64,000 nucleotides of DNA, from NCBI GenBank assembly GCA_950097015.1, contig CATNEN010000001.1:10624001-10688000 (forward strand), read 5' to 3'. Position 1 is the first letter of the stretch. Each line of letters begins with the position of its first letter. This DNA comes from Macrostomum hystrix (Eukaryota; Platyhelminthes; Macrostomidae). Below are positions 24,702 through 36,059 of this stretch, one piece after another. The notes under the pieces are model-generated. The model did no database searches. It saw nothing but the letters and a program-made list of their open reading frames with translations, and was not told where the DNA came from. The translations under genes were made by a program, and so were the position numbers.

Positions 24702-25968
24702 AGTGAGACCGATTCTCATAGTGTGAGATCATTTGCGAGACCGATTCTCATAGTGTGAGATCATTTGCGAGACCGATTCTCATTCTGTGAGATCATTAGT
24801 GAGACCGATTCTCATAGTGTGAGATCATTAGTGAGACCGATTCTCATAGTGTGAGATCATTAGTGAGACCGATTCTCATAGTGTGAGATCATTAGTGAGA
24901 CCGATTCTCATAGTGTGAGATCATTAGTGAGACCGATTCTCATAGTGTGAGATCATTAGTGAGACCGATTCTCATAGTGTGAGATCATTAGTGAGACCGA
25001 TTCTCATAGTGTGAGATCATTAGTGAGACCGATTCTCATTCTGTGAGATCATTAGTGAGACCGATTCTCATAGTGTGTGATCATTAGTGAGACCGATTCT
25101 CATTCTGTAAAATCATTAGTGAGACCGATTCTCATAATGTGAGATCATTAGTGAGACCGATTCTCATAGTGTGAGATCATTAGTGAGACCGATTCACATT
25201 CTGTGAGATCATTTGCGAGACCGATTCTCATAGTGTGAGATCATTAGTGAGACCGATTCTCATAGTGTGAGATCATTAGTGAGACCGATTCTCATAGTGT
25301 GAGATCATTAGTGAGACCGATTCTCATAGTGTGAGATCATTAGTGAGACCGATTCTCATAGTGTGAGATCATTAGTGAGACCGATTCTCATAGTGTGAGA
25401 TCATTAGTGAGACCGATTCTCATAGTGTGAGATCATTAGTGAGACCGATTCTCATAGTGTGAGATCATTAGTGAGACCGATTCTCATAGTGTGAGATCAT
25501 TAGTGAGACCGATTCTCATTCTGTGAGATCATTAGTGAGACCGATTCTCATAGTGTGTGATCATTAGTGAGACCGATTCTCATTCTGTAAAATCATTAGT
25601 GAGACCGATTCTCATAATGTGAGATCATTAGTGAGACCGATTCTCATAGTGTGAGATCATTAGTGAGACCGATTCACATTCTGTGAGATCATTTGCGAGA
25701 CCGATTCTCATAGTGTGAGATCATTAGTGAGACCGATTCTCATAGTGTGAGATCATTAGTGAGACCGATTCTCATAGTGTGAGATCATTAGTGAGACCGA
25801 TTCTCATAGTGTGAGATCATTAGTGAGACCGATTCTCATTCTGTGAGATCATTAGTGAGACCGATTCTCATTCTGTGAGATCATTAGTGAGACCGATTCT
25901 CATTCTGTGAGATCATTAGTGAGACCGATTCTCATTCTGTGAGATCATTAGTGAGACCGATTCACTTA
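24702..25968. repeat. 32-bp minisatellite with 480-bp higher-order duplication
   Basis: About 39 copies with core GAGACCGATTCTCATAGTGT and linker GAGATCATTAGT. A segment of about 570 bp, carrying a diagnostic run of variants (TGTGTGATC, CTGTAAAATC, ATAATGTGAG, GATTCACATT), occurs twice at an offset of exactly 480 bp (15 units). Confidence 0.97.
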
Positions 25969-26097
25969 ATTTGCTAAAGAAAACAACGGAGATCTCTACG
26001 AAAAGCTCTGCTTTATATCAGGGCAATATTTTATTTCCTATCAGAGACTATAGCCAGAACAGCATCATCACGTGGACAGGCCTGTTTATAAGATATC

Positions 26098-26103
26098 TTT
26101 ATT
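26098..26103 (-). terminator. Poly(A) signal of CRAL-TRIO copy 1
   Basis: AATAAA on the minus strand, 72 bp downstream of the stop codon at 26175-26177. Confidence 0.55.
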
Positions 26104-26174
26104 GTGCTAGATTGTCTTATCTTATTAAGCGCGGTTTGGTTATTAAGCGAGGCCAAGCTGCATCGTCACTGTGC

Positions 26175-27896
26175 TCACTCGTCATCCGCGTCATCGTTGT
26201 ACACGACTCCGGCGTACTTGGCCGCCTCGGTGGGCAGCCGGGACTCGAGCTTGGCGCGCCACTCCTCGGCCAGCTTTTTGATGTCGCCTCCAGAGCCGCC
26301 GTACTCAGCTGGGAGAATTCTGGCGGGGATCTCGGCCTGCAGAGACTCCTTTGAGCTCTTGTGGACTCGCACCAGCTCCTTGACCGACTTGCTCATGAAC
26401 ACCTTCAGCAGTTCGTAGAGTGCGTTGAACACCGTCGACGTGTTAAAGTAGTTGACGTGCTTCAGCCTGACGGGATAGGCATCCTGGATGGCCGACAGCT
26501 TCTTGGTGGCGTCCAGGCTCCAGTAGCTGAGGTGGCGCATCTCGAAGCCCTGAGGGCACGTTTTTCGCTTGTCTGTGCTAGCCGAACCAGCATGACATGC
26601 AATCCCATCCTATCACATCCCGTCCCATTCATCCCATCACATCCCATCCCATCCCATAACATCACATCCCATTCCATCCCATCACATCCCATAACATCAC
26701 ATCCCATTCCATCCCATCACATCCCATCCCAGTTATCCCATCCCATCCCATCACATCCCATCCCAGTTATCCCATCCCATCCCATTCCATCCCATCACAT
26801 CCCATCCCAGTTATCCCATCCCATCCCATCACATCCCATCCCATCACATCCCATCCCATCCCGTCCCATCCCATCCCATCACATCCCGTCCCATCCCATC
26901 CCATCACATCCCGTCCCATCCCATCCCATCACATCCCGTCCCATCCTATCCCATCCCATCCCATAACATCACATCCCATCCCATAACATCACATCCCATC
27001 CCATAACATCACATCCCTTCCCATAACATCACATCCCATCCCATAACATCACATCCCATCCCATAACATCATATCACATCCCGTCCCATCCCATCCCATT
27101 CCATCCCATTCATCACATTCCGTCCCATCCTATCCCATCCTATCCCATCCCATCCATCCCATCCCATCCCATCATTCACTCTATCAGTCACCGTGACACC
27201 ATCTCTGTTTCGTTAGTAAAGTCTGCAGCTCGGAATGCTAGTTGTCAGGGCAGGCTACCTTCCTTGGCCCAAAGACTGGGAACCCCTGCTGCCCGAAGTA
27301 CTGGGTACCGAAGAGGACTGCGGTTTCTGTCAACACTGGATTCCCCTGAGCGACACCGCAGCTCCTGTTGCCCGCGGTTGCTAGGGCTTAGCTGAGTCGG
27401 TGTCCTCTGCTGCTGGGTCACAGTGAGTCCAGGCCCTGAGCCAGGCGCTCACCTGAAAGTCCACCATGGTGACGAGTCCGGCGGACCTGGTAGCCGGGTC
27501 CGAGCACAGCACATCGTAGCACATGTTCATGTAGCGAGACATGTCCTCGAAGCTCACCCGATCCGGCTGCCACAGTCCGCTGCGGAACAGCACCACCACA
27601 GCTCCGCTATCGTCCTTGCCCAGCTCCACCACGTAGCCTGCAGTCAGGAGCTCCTGGATCGGCTCCGAGCTGACGTCCGGGTAGACGAACCAGTCCGCCG
27701 CTCCCTTCGACTTCGAGGCGCGGACCCGGCAGAAGTTCGTCAGCCGCCGCCTGGCAGCTTCTTCGTCGCCGGAGTCAGCCGAGGCGGCCACCTCGACGAA
27801 CTTTGCGAGGACCTCGTCGGACAGCGACAGGCCTTTGAGACTGTCCTGCGACTCGGCCCAGCACCTCAGGTCAGCGATGGCGGCTGCCGATGCCAT
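26175..27896 (-). CDS. CRAL-TRIO (alpha-TTP-like) lipid-transfer protein, copy 1
   Basis: Predicted cytosolic carrier of a small hydrophobic ligand (family ligands: tocopherol, retinal, phosphoinositides); the ligand here is unknown. Two exons: 27896-27453 (444 bp) and 26549-26175 (375 bp including stop), phase 0, 272 residues. Exon 1 encodes the N-terminal helical part and start of the lipid pocket (GLVTMVDFQ before the intron). Exon 2 has the typical core: KKLSAIQDAYPVRLKHVNYF, FNALYELLKVFMSKSVKELV, VRVHKSS, and LPAEYGG, the family hallmark. The start at 27896 is chosen because an upstream in-frame ATG at 27968 lies only about 22 bp from the TATA-like box and the other copy lacks it. It differs from copy 2 by A/S at residue 2, S/C at residue 26, T/A near the end, and the C-terminal tail (DDADDE against DSKK). 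The intron holds a (CATCC)n array. Confidence 0.88.
26590..27176. repeat. (CATCC)n minisatellite in the intron of CRAL-TRIO copy 1
   Basis: Pentamer-based array (CATCC with CACATCC, TAACATCA and AGTTATCC variants). Read on the gene's own strand it is (GGGAT)n. Counterpart of 34093-34710 in copy 2. Confidence 0.95.
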
Positions 27897-27989
27897 TGCT
27901 CCGTCTCTTAAGTTTGAGAAGAGGTTCTTTTTGAAAGGCGTGTTAAAATCGATCACGAATTCAGGCATTGTCCGGCAACTAAAGCTCCA

Positions 27990-28062
27990 TTTTATATGCA
28001 TGACTTGCAGCCAGCGCCACAATACTGGTTAGTTCTGCGAGTACTCAACTGGCGCCCATTGG
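27990..28062 (-). promoter_or_regulatory. Putative core promoter of CRAL-TRIO copy 1
   Basis: Minus-strand TATAAAA at 27996-27990, about 94 bp before the start codon, with a CCAAT (in GGCCAATGGG) at 28062-28058. Motif-level evidence only. Confidence 0.45.
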
Positions 28063-28734
28063 CCGACCGGCTTTTTTTAGCTGATTCCAATCCTCCTTTT
28101 GGACAGCTCTCACGTCCACACTTCTCTTGGGATGCCTGCCTCCTTGCTTTCACTCACTCTCTCCTTCTCCAAATGGTTGCAAAGTCAGGCTTTTCCTCAT
28201 TTCTTATTCCGATGGCGTCTGGCTAGTAAAAAAATTGCCAAGCTATTTGCTTCTTTCAGTGAAGTGCGACGGTCTTGCTGTCTGGCGTGGCAGCAGACGC
28301 TGATCAGAGAAAATGATATTCCGCATCTGGTTTTCAAAGCAGCTGTTGTGAGCAACATTTCTAGCAAATGCTTGCTTACAAAGACTGGTGCAAAATGAGT
28401 TCAGCTTTTTGCGCGCTGATTATCTACTCATGCGATTTCAGAGGCTAAACGGCTTCGCTTTTCATTGTATTTTCTGCTCATCATGGCTCGATTCCTGTAA
28501 TTGAGGATTAAAAAGTTTAGCCGCTAGTTTCGGGATATTAGAAGCATCTGTGCTAGTCGATAATTAAACTAATTGCCAACAATCGACTCATTTTCCAGTT
28601 GGAAACAGTTTAGCTGCTCAACAACACGATTCACAGTGACCGCACTTGGCAACACCGGCTCTGTGACCGCCCGCGCTTTACATTACTCTTGCACATTTGT
28701 TTGGTTGGGATAGAGTTCACAGTAAAAGTCCAAA
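28063..28734. other. Intergenic, no gene
   Basis: Upstream region of CRAL-TRIO copy 1. Short overlapping frames have no recognisable domains. Confidence 0.4.
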
Positions 28735-29098
28735 TCCCATCTATCTATCCAATTCTAAATCCCATTTATATCTATTCAATTCTAAATCCCATCTATATCT
28801 ATTCAATTCTAAATCCCATCTATATCTATTCAATTCTAAATCCCATTTATATCTATTCAATTCTAAATCCCATCTATATCTATTCAATTCTAAATCCCAT
28901 TTATATCTATCTAATTCTAAATCCCATCTATATGTATCAAATTCTAAACCCTATCTATATCTATTCAATTCTAAATCCCATTTATATCTATCTAATTCTA
29001 AATCCCATCTATATGTATCAAATTCTAAACCCTATCTATATCTATCCAATTCTAAATCCCATTTATAACAATCCAATTCTAAATCCTATCTATATCTA
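28735..29098. repeat. 27-bp minisatellite
   Basis: About 13 copies with core TTCTAAATCCCATCTATATC followed by TATTCAA. The length is a multiple of three, so a nonapeptide frame stays open. It grades directly into the 28-bp array. Confidence 0.95.
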
Positions 29099-29945
29099 TC
29101 CAATTCCACAAAGCCATGGATATCTATCCAATTCCACAAAGCCATGGATATCTATCCAATTTCACAAAGCCATGGATATCTATCCAATTCCACAAAGCCA
29201 TGGATATCTATCCAATTTCACAAAGCCATGGATATCTATCCAATTCCACAAAGCCATGGATATCTATCCAATTCCACAAAGCCATGGATTTCTATCCAAT
29301 TCCACAAAGCCATGGATATCTATCCAATTTCACAAAGCCATGGATATCTATCCAATTCCACAAAGCCATGGATATCTATCCAATTCCACAAAGCCATGGA
29401 TATCTATCCAATTTCACAAAGCCATGGATATCTATCCAATTCCACAAAGCCATGGATATCTATCCAATTCACAAAGCCATGGATATCTATCCAATTTCAC
29501 AAAGCCATGGATATCTATCCAATTCCACAAAGCCATGGATATCTATCCAATTCCACAAAGCCATGGATATCTATCCAATTCCACAAAGCCATGGATATCT
29601 ATCCAATTCCACAAAGCCATCGAGATCTATCCAATTCCACAAAGCCATAGATATTTATCCAATTCCACAAAGCCATCGAGATCTATCCAATTCCACAAAG
29701 CCATCGAGATCTATCCAATTCCACAAAGCCATCGAGATCTATCCAATTCCACAAAGCCATCTAGATCTATCCAATTCCACAAAGCCATTGAGATCTATCC
29801 AATTCCACAAAGCCATCGAGATCTATCCAATTCCACAAAGCCATCGAGATCTATCCAATTCCACAAAGCCATCTAGATCTATCCAATTCCACAAAGCCAT
29901 TGAGATCTATCCAATTCCACAAAGCCATCGAGATCTATCCAATTC
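29099..29945. repeat. 28-bp minisatellite nested in the 27-bp array
   Basis: About 30 copies with core CACAAAGCCATGGATATCTA. The later half is dominated by a CATCGAGATC variant. The final copy returns to TCCAATTCTAAATCC, the 27-bp unit, so the 28-bp array sits between two 27-bp units. All three forward frames are open because 28 is not divisible by three and the unit lacks stops. Confidence 0.95.
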
Positions 29946-30500
29946 TAAATCCTTCGCAACTATTTTCGTCTGACGAGACAGAGGAATAAATCTAATAAAA
30001 TAGCAGCTTTACTCTGAGATCGCATTTTTTCTACTCGTTAATATTTCGCTACACAAAATGGTGAGGATAAAATTATGCATAATTTAGTAAGGAAACGTTG
30101 ATGGCCTACATTGGAAGACATAAAAATATCATTTTGGATCCTGTCTAGTAATATCCTTCATCGCTTCCTCAATCCAATATTTTATGCTTCATGCATAAAA
30201 CGCCAATTTTATTGCATTATTCGAAGACACAGAATGCATATTTTATTTCTGTCATATGGTTGACACTTTATTACATTTCCTCTTTTAGTAGTAATTGAGT
30301 TCTCAAATAAATTATTTCTATTTAATTGCGCATCTCGGACACATCTGCGCTCACATGCTTCTCTACTTGCAGTAGTACAGAAGGCTTAGCAGTAGAAAAA
30401 CCGCGGGGGTATTTTAAATACCCCGTATTTTCCTTTTTCTGTGTCTCCTAAATCCCGAACACAGCCTAGCATTTTCTGCTCTATCCGATTATTAGTAATA
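29946..30500. other. Intergenic, no gene
   Basis: AT-rich. A short palindrome, GGGGTATTTTAAATACCCC, is at about 30406-30424. Nothing else stands out. Confidence 0.4.
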
Positions 30501-30795
30501 ATAATTACGGCTCGTAATAATGATTGATTACACCTGCCCAAATTGGGCCAGATGTGGCAGCCGACAGCACAGCCGGAGATAATGCGCGGCGCATCTGAAG
30601 GCTGCGTACAGCTGTTCAGTCCATGGACTGGGGGGACGCCACACCCGCCTTGAATTATCCCAGCTGATGCTGGTACCCATTGGTACCCATTTTACAGCTG
30701 GGTGGGCTGAAGCAATGCAGAGTTAAGTGTCTTGCTAAAGGACACAAATTGTTCCAGTGGAGTCAGGAATCGAACCCCCGACCTGGTCGGCATGG
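30500..30795 (-). mobile_element. tRNA-derived SINE, 5'-truncated
   Basis: Same family and orientation as 11665-11973: the tail with AATAATGATTGATTACACC, CAGTCCATGGACTGG, an 11-bp tandem duplication (TTGGTACCCAT), and the B box complement GGAATCGAACC. The A-box part is missing, consistent with 5' truncation during retroposition. Confidence 0.78.
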
Positions 30796-31026
30796 TCGAG
30801 ATATTCAACGACTCTCGTCGGGTGTTTGGTGGCAAAAACCACCAAACTGGGAAAAAAATTCTGCTCACAAAGTTTCATCATGTAATCATGTCGGCTTTTG
30901 AACTTTTTGACTTTTGAAGCAGTATGGATTCGCCAATTAGGGTTTTACATAGCAATGTTAGTTGTCCATGTCACCAGGGTCTTCGAAAAAAGTCGCTGAA
31001 TATCACGACGATGCTGACATCAGACG

Positions 31027-31262
31027 TCAGATGGGATGGGATGGGTTGGGATGGGATGAGATGGGATGAGATGGGATGAGATGGGATGTGATGGGATGGG
31101 ATGGGATGGCTTGGGATGGGATGGGATGGGATGGGATGGGATGTGATGCGATGGGATGGGATGTGATGAGATGGGATGGGATGGGATGAGATGGGATGGG
31201 ATGGGATGGGATGGGATGAGATGGGATGGGATGGGATGGGATGGGATGGGATGTGATGGGCT
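31027..31262. repeat. (GGGAT)n minisatellite
   Basis: Pentamer array with GAGAT, TGTGAT and GGTTG variants; G-rich on the plus strand. Confidence 0.95.
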
Positions 31263-31904
31263 TTGAAAGTTTGTTCATTGTAAAGAGCGGAAGATTTTGA
31301 TCGATATGTTGGACTTTCTCGAAAATCGGCCATTCGTTTTGGGAGCTATGGTGAAGTAGTCAGTGGGTGTTTGAAATAGCCCCGTGGTTTTTCCGCAGGG
31401 GGAAAATAGATTGTTTATATTATTCGTTATGCAGTTGTTTTCAACTATTAGTATAAACGATTTCCATGGTATCATGTGAGATTAATGAAGCAATCAATAA
31501 TCCATTATGCAAACCGTTGTCAGTATATTCTGCCAGTTTTTGTTATTCTTAGAAATTCTTGTTTTCCCATAGCTCAGTACTTATCCTGGCAGACTGTGCT
31601 GGGGTTATTCAGTTCACTGGCTGTTGTGCTGCTAATCCCAATTAGACAAACGGGAAGTAATGAATTGCGGAATTTCGGTTCTGGCAATTGCTTGCACTTA
31701 TGTGAGTTTATTATCCGAAATATGCTTTTGCGCTGTGAATGCACGAAGTGGATAGTTTATCTGCGCAGTGGCGAAGCCAAAAACAGTCTCATCGATCTAT
31801 AAGTTCATTGCGACAGCCTTAGTTGAACATTCTTTGGAAAGTATTAAAGTATTTATACCTGTACATTGGGCTCATTTACCAGTTACATTACTCACCTCAG
31901 TCAC
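31263..31904. other. Intergenic, no gene
   Basis: Unique sequence between two pentamer arrays. The frame at 31476-31802 (108 codons) has hydrophobic runs but no recognisable domain or flanking splice structure. Confidence 0.4.
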
Positions 31905-32884
31905 TGGGATGGGGTGGGATGGAATGGGATGGGATAGAATGGGATGCGATGGGATGGGATGGGATGGGATGGGATGGGATGGGATGGGATGGAATGGGAT
32001 GGAATGGGATGCGATGGGATGGGATGGAATGGGATGGGTTGGGTTGGGATGGGATGGGATGGGATGGAATGGGATGCGATGGGATGGGATGGAATGGGAT
32101 GGGTTGGGTTGGGATGGGATGGGATGGGATGGGATGTAATGGGATGTGATGGGATGTGATGGGATGGGTTGGGATGGGATGGGATGGGATGGGATGGGAT
32201 GGGATGGGATGGGATGGGATAACTGGGATGGGATGGGATAACTGGGATGGGATGTGATGGGATGGGACGGGATGTGATGGGATGGGATAACTGGGATGGG
32301 ATGTAATGGGATGGGATGGGATGAGATAGGATGGAATGGGATGGGTTGGGTTGGGTTGGGATGGGATGGGATGGGATGTGATGTGATGGGATGTAATGGG
32401 ATGTAATGGGATGTGATGGGATGGGATGGGATGGGTTGGGATGGGATGGGATGGGATGGGATGGGATGGGATGGGTTGGGATGGGATGGGACGGGATGTG
32501 ATGGGATGGGATAACTGGGATGGGATGTGATGGGATGGGATGGGATGGGATGGGACGGGATGTGATGGGATGGGATGTAATGGGATGTAATGGGATGTGA
32601 TGGGATGGGATGGGATGGGTTGGGATGGGATGGGATGGGATGTGATGTGATGGGATGTAATGGGATGTAATGGGATGTGATGGGATGGGATGGGATGGGT
32701 TGGGATGGGATGGGATGGGATGGGATGGGATGGGATGGGTTGGGATGGGATGGGACGGGATGTGATGGGATGGGATAACTGGGATGGGATGTGATGGGAT
32801 GGGATGGGATAACTGGGATGGGATGTGATGGGATGGAATGGGATGTGATGGTATGGGATGGGATGGGATGTGACGGGATATGAT
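31905..32884. repeat. (GGGAT)n minisatellite, about 1 kb
   Basis: Pentamer array with internal block duplications: runs containing GGGTTGGGATGGGATGGGAC, ATAACTGGGATG and GATGTAATGG recur. Very long serine/proline/isoleucine/histidine frames on the minus strand come from the repeat. Confidence 0.95.
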
Positions 32885-33258
32885 GTCCAAAAAGTCTCCG
32901 TGGACTGCACTAGTAAAAAGTGTATATTTAACAGAAGTACATTTGCGGGCTACTTCGAATGTTTCAATTCGGGTTGGCTGCTATTCCAGTGCTCTATAGA
33001 TCATGAAAGAATGTTTAAAAATGTATCGCTAGACTGCGGGTGTTTCGTTAAGCCGAGCCATAAATCTTAGTTTCGCGGCAGCATGTAGCTGCATTAGCAT
33101 TAGCAGTCGTCGCCAATCTAGATACAGCAGTGTGGCACCAAGTCTAGAAAGCTAATTTGCGAACCAGGCAGCAAACTTCAAGTTTTTCGGAGCGAAAATA
33201 AGGCGGAACAGGGGTTGGATGCGCGCGCAACACTGCTGTTGATATTTCCTAGCCGAAA

Positions 33259-33304
33259 CCAATGGCAACCTTTGGGAGGGCACACCAGCCAACCGATTTA
33301 TAAG
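33259..33304 (+). promoter_or_regulatory. Putative core promoter of CRAL-TRIO copy 2
   Basis: CCAAT at 33259-33263 and TATAAG at 33299-33304, about 75 bp before the start codon. Sequence around them is not alignable with the copy 1 promoter, though the CCAAT/TATA order is the same. Confidence 0.45.
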
Positions 33305-33375
33305 ACAGACAGCCGGATCATTTGCTTTTAGAAGAGCGACTCCTTGCTTTAAACATTATCCTAACACATAGAGCA

Positions 33376-35122
33376 ATGTCATCGGCAGCCGCCATCGCTG
33401 ACCTGAGGTGCTGGGCCGAGTCGCAGGACAGTCTCAAAGGCCTGTCGCTGTGCGACGAGGTCCTCGCAAAGTTCGTCGAGGTGGCCGCCTCGGCTGACTC
33501 CGGCGACGAAGAAGCTGCCAGGCGGCGGCTGACGAACTTCTGCCGGGTCCGCGCCTCGAAGTCGAAGGGAGCGGCGGACTGGTTCGTCTACCCGGACGTC
33601 AGCTCGGAGCCGATCCAGGAGCTCCTGACTGCAGGCTACGTGGTGGAGCTGGGCAAGGACGATAGCGGAGCTGTGGTGGTGCTGTTCCGCAGCGGACTGT
33701 GGCAGCCGGATCGGGTGAGCTTCGAGGACATGTCTCGCTACATGAACATGTGCTACGATGTGCTGTGCTCGGACCCGGCTACCAGGTCCGCCGGACTCGT
33801 CACCATGGTGGACTTTCAGGTGAGCGCCTGGCTCAGGGCCTGGACTCACTGTGACCCAGCAGCAGAGGACACCGACTCAGCTAAGCCCTAGCAACCGCGG
33901 GCAACAGGAGCTGCGGTGTCGCTCAGGGGAATTTAGTGTTGACAGAAACCGCAGTTCTCTTCGGTACCTACTGGGCAGCAGGGGTTCCCAGTCTTTGGGC
34001 CAAGGAAGGTAGCCTGCCCTGACAACTAGCATTCCGAGCTGCAGACTTTACTAACGAAACAGAGATGGTGTCACGGTGACTGATAGAGTGAATGATGGGA
34101 TGGGGTGGGATGGATGGGATGGGATAGGATGGGATAGTATGGGACGGAATGTGATGAATGGGATGGAATGGGATGGGATGGGACGGGATGTGATATGATG
34201 TTATGGGAAGGGATGTGATGTTATGGGATGGGATGTGATGTTATGGGAAGGGATGTGATGTTATGGGATGGGATGGGATAGGATGGGACGGGATGTGATG
34301 GGATGGGATGGGATGGGATGTGATGGGATGGGATGTGATGGGATGGGATGTGATGGGATGGGATGGGATAACTGGGATGGGATGTGATGGGATGGAATGG
34401 GATGGGATGGGATAACTGGGATGGGATGTGATGGGATGGGATGGGATAACTGGGATGGGATGTGATGGGATGGAATGGGATGGGATGGGATAACTGGGAT
34501 GGGATGTGATGGGATGGGATGGGATAACTGGGATGGGATGTGATGGGATGGAATGGGATGGGATGGGATAACTGGGATGGGATGTGATGGGATGGGATGG
34601 GATAACTGGGATGGGATGTGATGGGATGGAATGGGATGTGATGTTATGGGATGGGATGGGATGTGATGGGATGAATGGGATGGGATGTGATGGAATGGGA
34701 TGGCATGTCATTCTGGTTCGGCTAGCACAGACCAGCGAACAACGTGCCCTCAGGGCTTCGAGATGCGCCACCTCAGCTACTGGAGCCTGGACGCCACCAA
34801 GAAGCTGTCGGCCATCCAGGATGCCTATCCCGTCAGGCTGAAGCACGTCAACTACTTTAACACGTCGACGGTGTTCAACGCACTCTACGAGCTGCTGAAG
34901 GTGTTCATGAGCAAGTCGGTCAAGGAGCTGGTGCGAGTCCACAAGAGCTCAAAGGAGTCTCTGCAGGCCGAGATCCCCGCCAGAATTCTCCCAGCTGAGT
35001 ACGGCGGCTCTGGAGGCGACATCAAAAAGCTGGCCGAGGAGTGGCGCGCCAAGCTCGAGTCCCGGCTGCCCGCCGAGGCGGCCAAGTACGCCGGAGTAGT
35101 GTACAACGATTCTAAGAAATGA
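33376..35122 (+). CDS. CRAL-TRIO (alpha-TTP-like) lipid-transfer protein, copy 2
   Basis: Paralog of the gene at 26175-27896, in inverted orientation. Exons 33376-33819 and 34754-35122, joined in phase 0, 270 residues. The N-terminal helical region holds LRCWAESQDSLKGLSL and ARRRLTNFCRVRASKSKGA. The lipid-binding core follows, with AYPVRLKHVNYFNTSTVF, KVFMSKSVKELVRVHK and the LPAEYGG signature. The sequence homologous to copy 1 starts a few bases before the ATG (GAGCAATG), includes the intron with its array, and stops in the last codons (GTGTACAACGA then unrelated). The start codon is supported by this boundary and by the TATA-like element 75 bp upstream. The ligand is unknown; a cytosolic shuttle for a lipid vitamin or sterol-like molecule is inferred from the family only. 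Confidence 0.9.
34093..34710. repeat. (GGGAT)n minisatellite in the intron of CRAL-TRIO copy 2
   Basis: Pentamer array with periodic ATAACTGGGATGGGATGTGA blocks repeated about eight times. G-rich on the sense strand. Confidence 0.95.
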
Positions 35123-35535
35123 AAAGTGCACTGGCTGCCTCCTAAGCAGCGAAGTTCTTCTGTTGTTATTCGGATGTCTCTGATTGAGGCGAGTTTAGGG
35201 TATCGGATAGTCGAGCTGAAACGTGACGACTAGTCTCCTGTTTGGTTGGAACTCAAGACTTGAGTCTGTTATCTCTGCTTTTCATTTGCGTCTAAAATGA
35301 ACAGACAACCCTTTAAACTTTCGAGACTTTGATGAGATAGAGATTGAGTGGTAGACGATCAGACGATACTTGTCTACCTAAAACGATAAGCTTGTTTCGT
35401 TCTAAAACTAAATATAGAAATCAATGTGACTACTCATAGTAATGTTGTAGTGGCTCCTTTTTGTTTAACTACACCTCACTAGAAACTAGTATAAAGAGTT
35501 CAGCAGTCTGCGGGTGAGACCATAGACATAAAGGA
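35123..35535. other. Intergenic, no gene
   Basis: 3' flank of CRAL-TRIO copy 2, with no coding frame or repeat. Confidence 0.4.
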
Positions 35536-35539
35536 GTTT

Positions 35540-35930
35540 CTGTAGACAGGGGTGTCTACAGATTGACAGGTGTGCCTACTGTTTGACAGGGGTGTCTACA
35601 GATTGACAGGTGTGCCTACTGTTTGACAGGGGTGTCTACAGATTGACAGGGGTGTCTACTGTTTGACAGGGGTGTCTACAGATTGACAGGTGTGCCTACT
35701 GTTTGACAGGGGTGTCTACAGATTGACAGGGGTGTCTACTGTTTGACAGGGGTGTCTCCTGTTAAACAGGGGTGTCTACTGTTTGACAGGGGTGTCTCCT
35801 GTTAAACAGGGGTGTCTACTGTTTGACAGGGGTGTCTCCTGTGTGCCTACTGTTAGACAGGTGTGCCTACTGTTAGACAGGTGTGCCTACTGTTAGACAG
35901 GTTTGTCTGCTGTTAGACAGAGGTATCTAC
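35540..35930. repeat. 20-bp minisatellite
   Basis: About 19 copies of TGTTTGACAGGGGTGTCTAC with AGATTGACAG, GTTAAACAGG and TGTGCC variants. The early part alternates two variants as a 40-bp dimer. Confidence 0.95.
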
Positions 35931-36059
35931 TTGTTTGAGTATGCTTTGTAGTTCTATTTCGTTTTTGCACTAAATTGAGTCTTTGTTTCTAGTCCTTCAC
36001 GACTAGACAAAGCTTGCCAGATTCAAATATTATTCGTCAATTCTAGAATGCTAAAGCTG

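Noticed and set aside
24702-25968. CRISPR-like array (32-bp units)
   Set aside because: Units are directly tandem with no unique spacers, and the context is an animal genome with spliced genes.
27894-27968. Upstream in-frame ATG extending CRAL-TRIO copy 1 by 24 residues
   Set aside because: It lies just below the TATA-like box, where transcription would hardly have begun, and copy 2 has no counterpart.
28689-29973. 395- and 285-codon frames in the 27/28-bp array
   Set aside because: Stop-free repeat units; translation is periodic and open in all three frames.
31897-32910. 337- and 329-codon frames in the (GGGAT)n array
   Set aside because: Pentamer repeat without stops on the C-rich strand.
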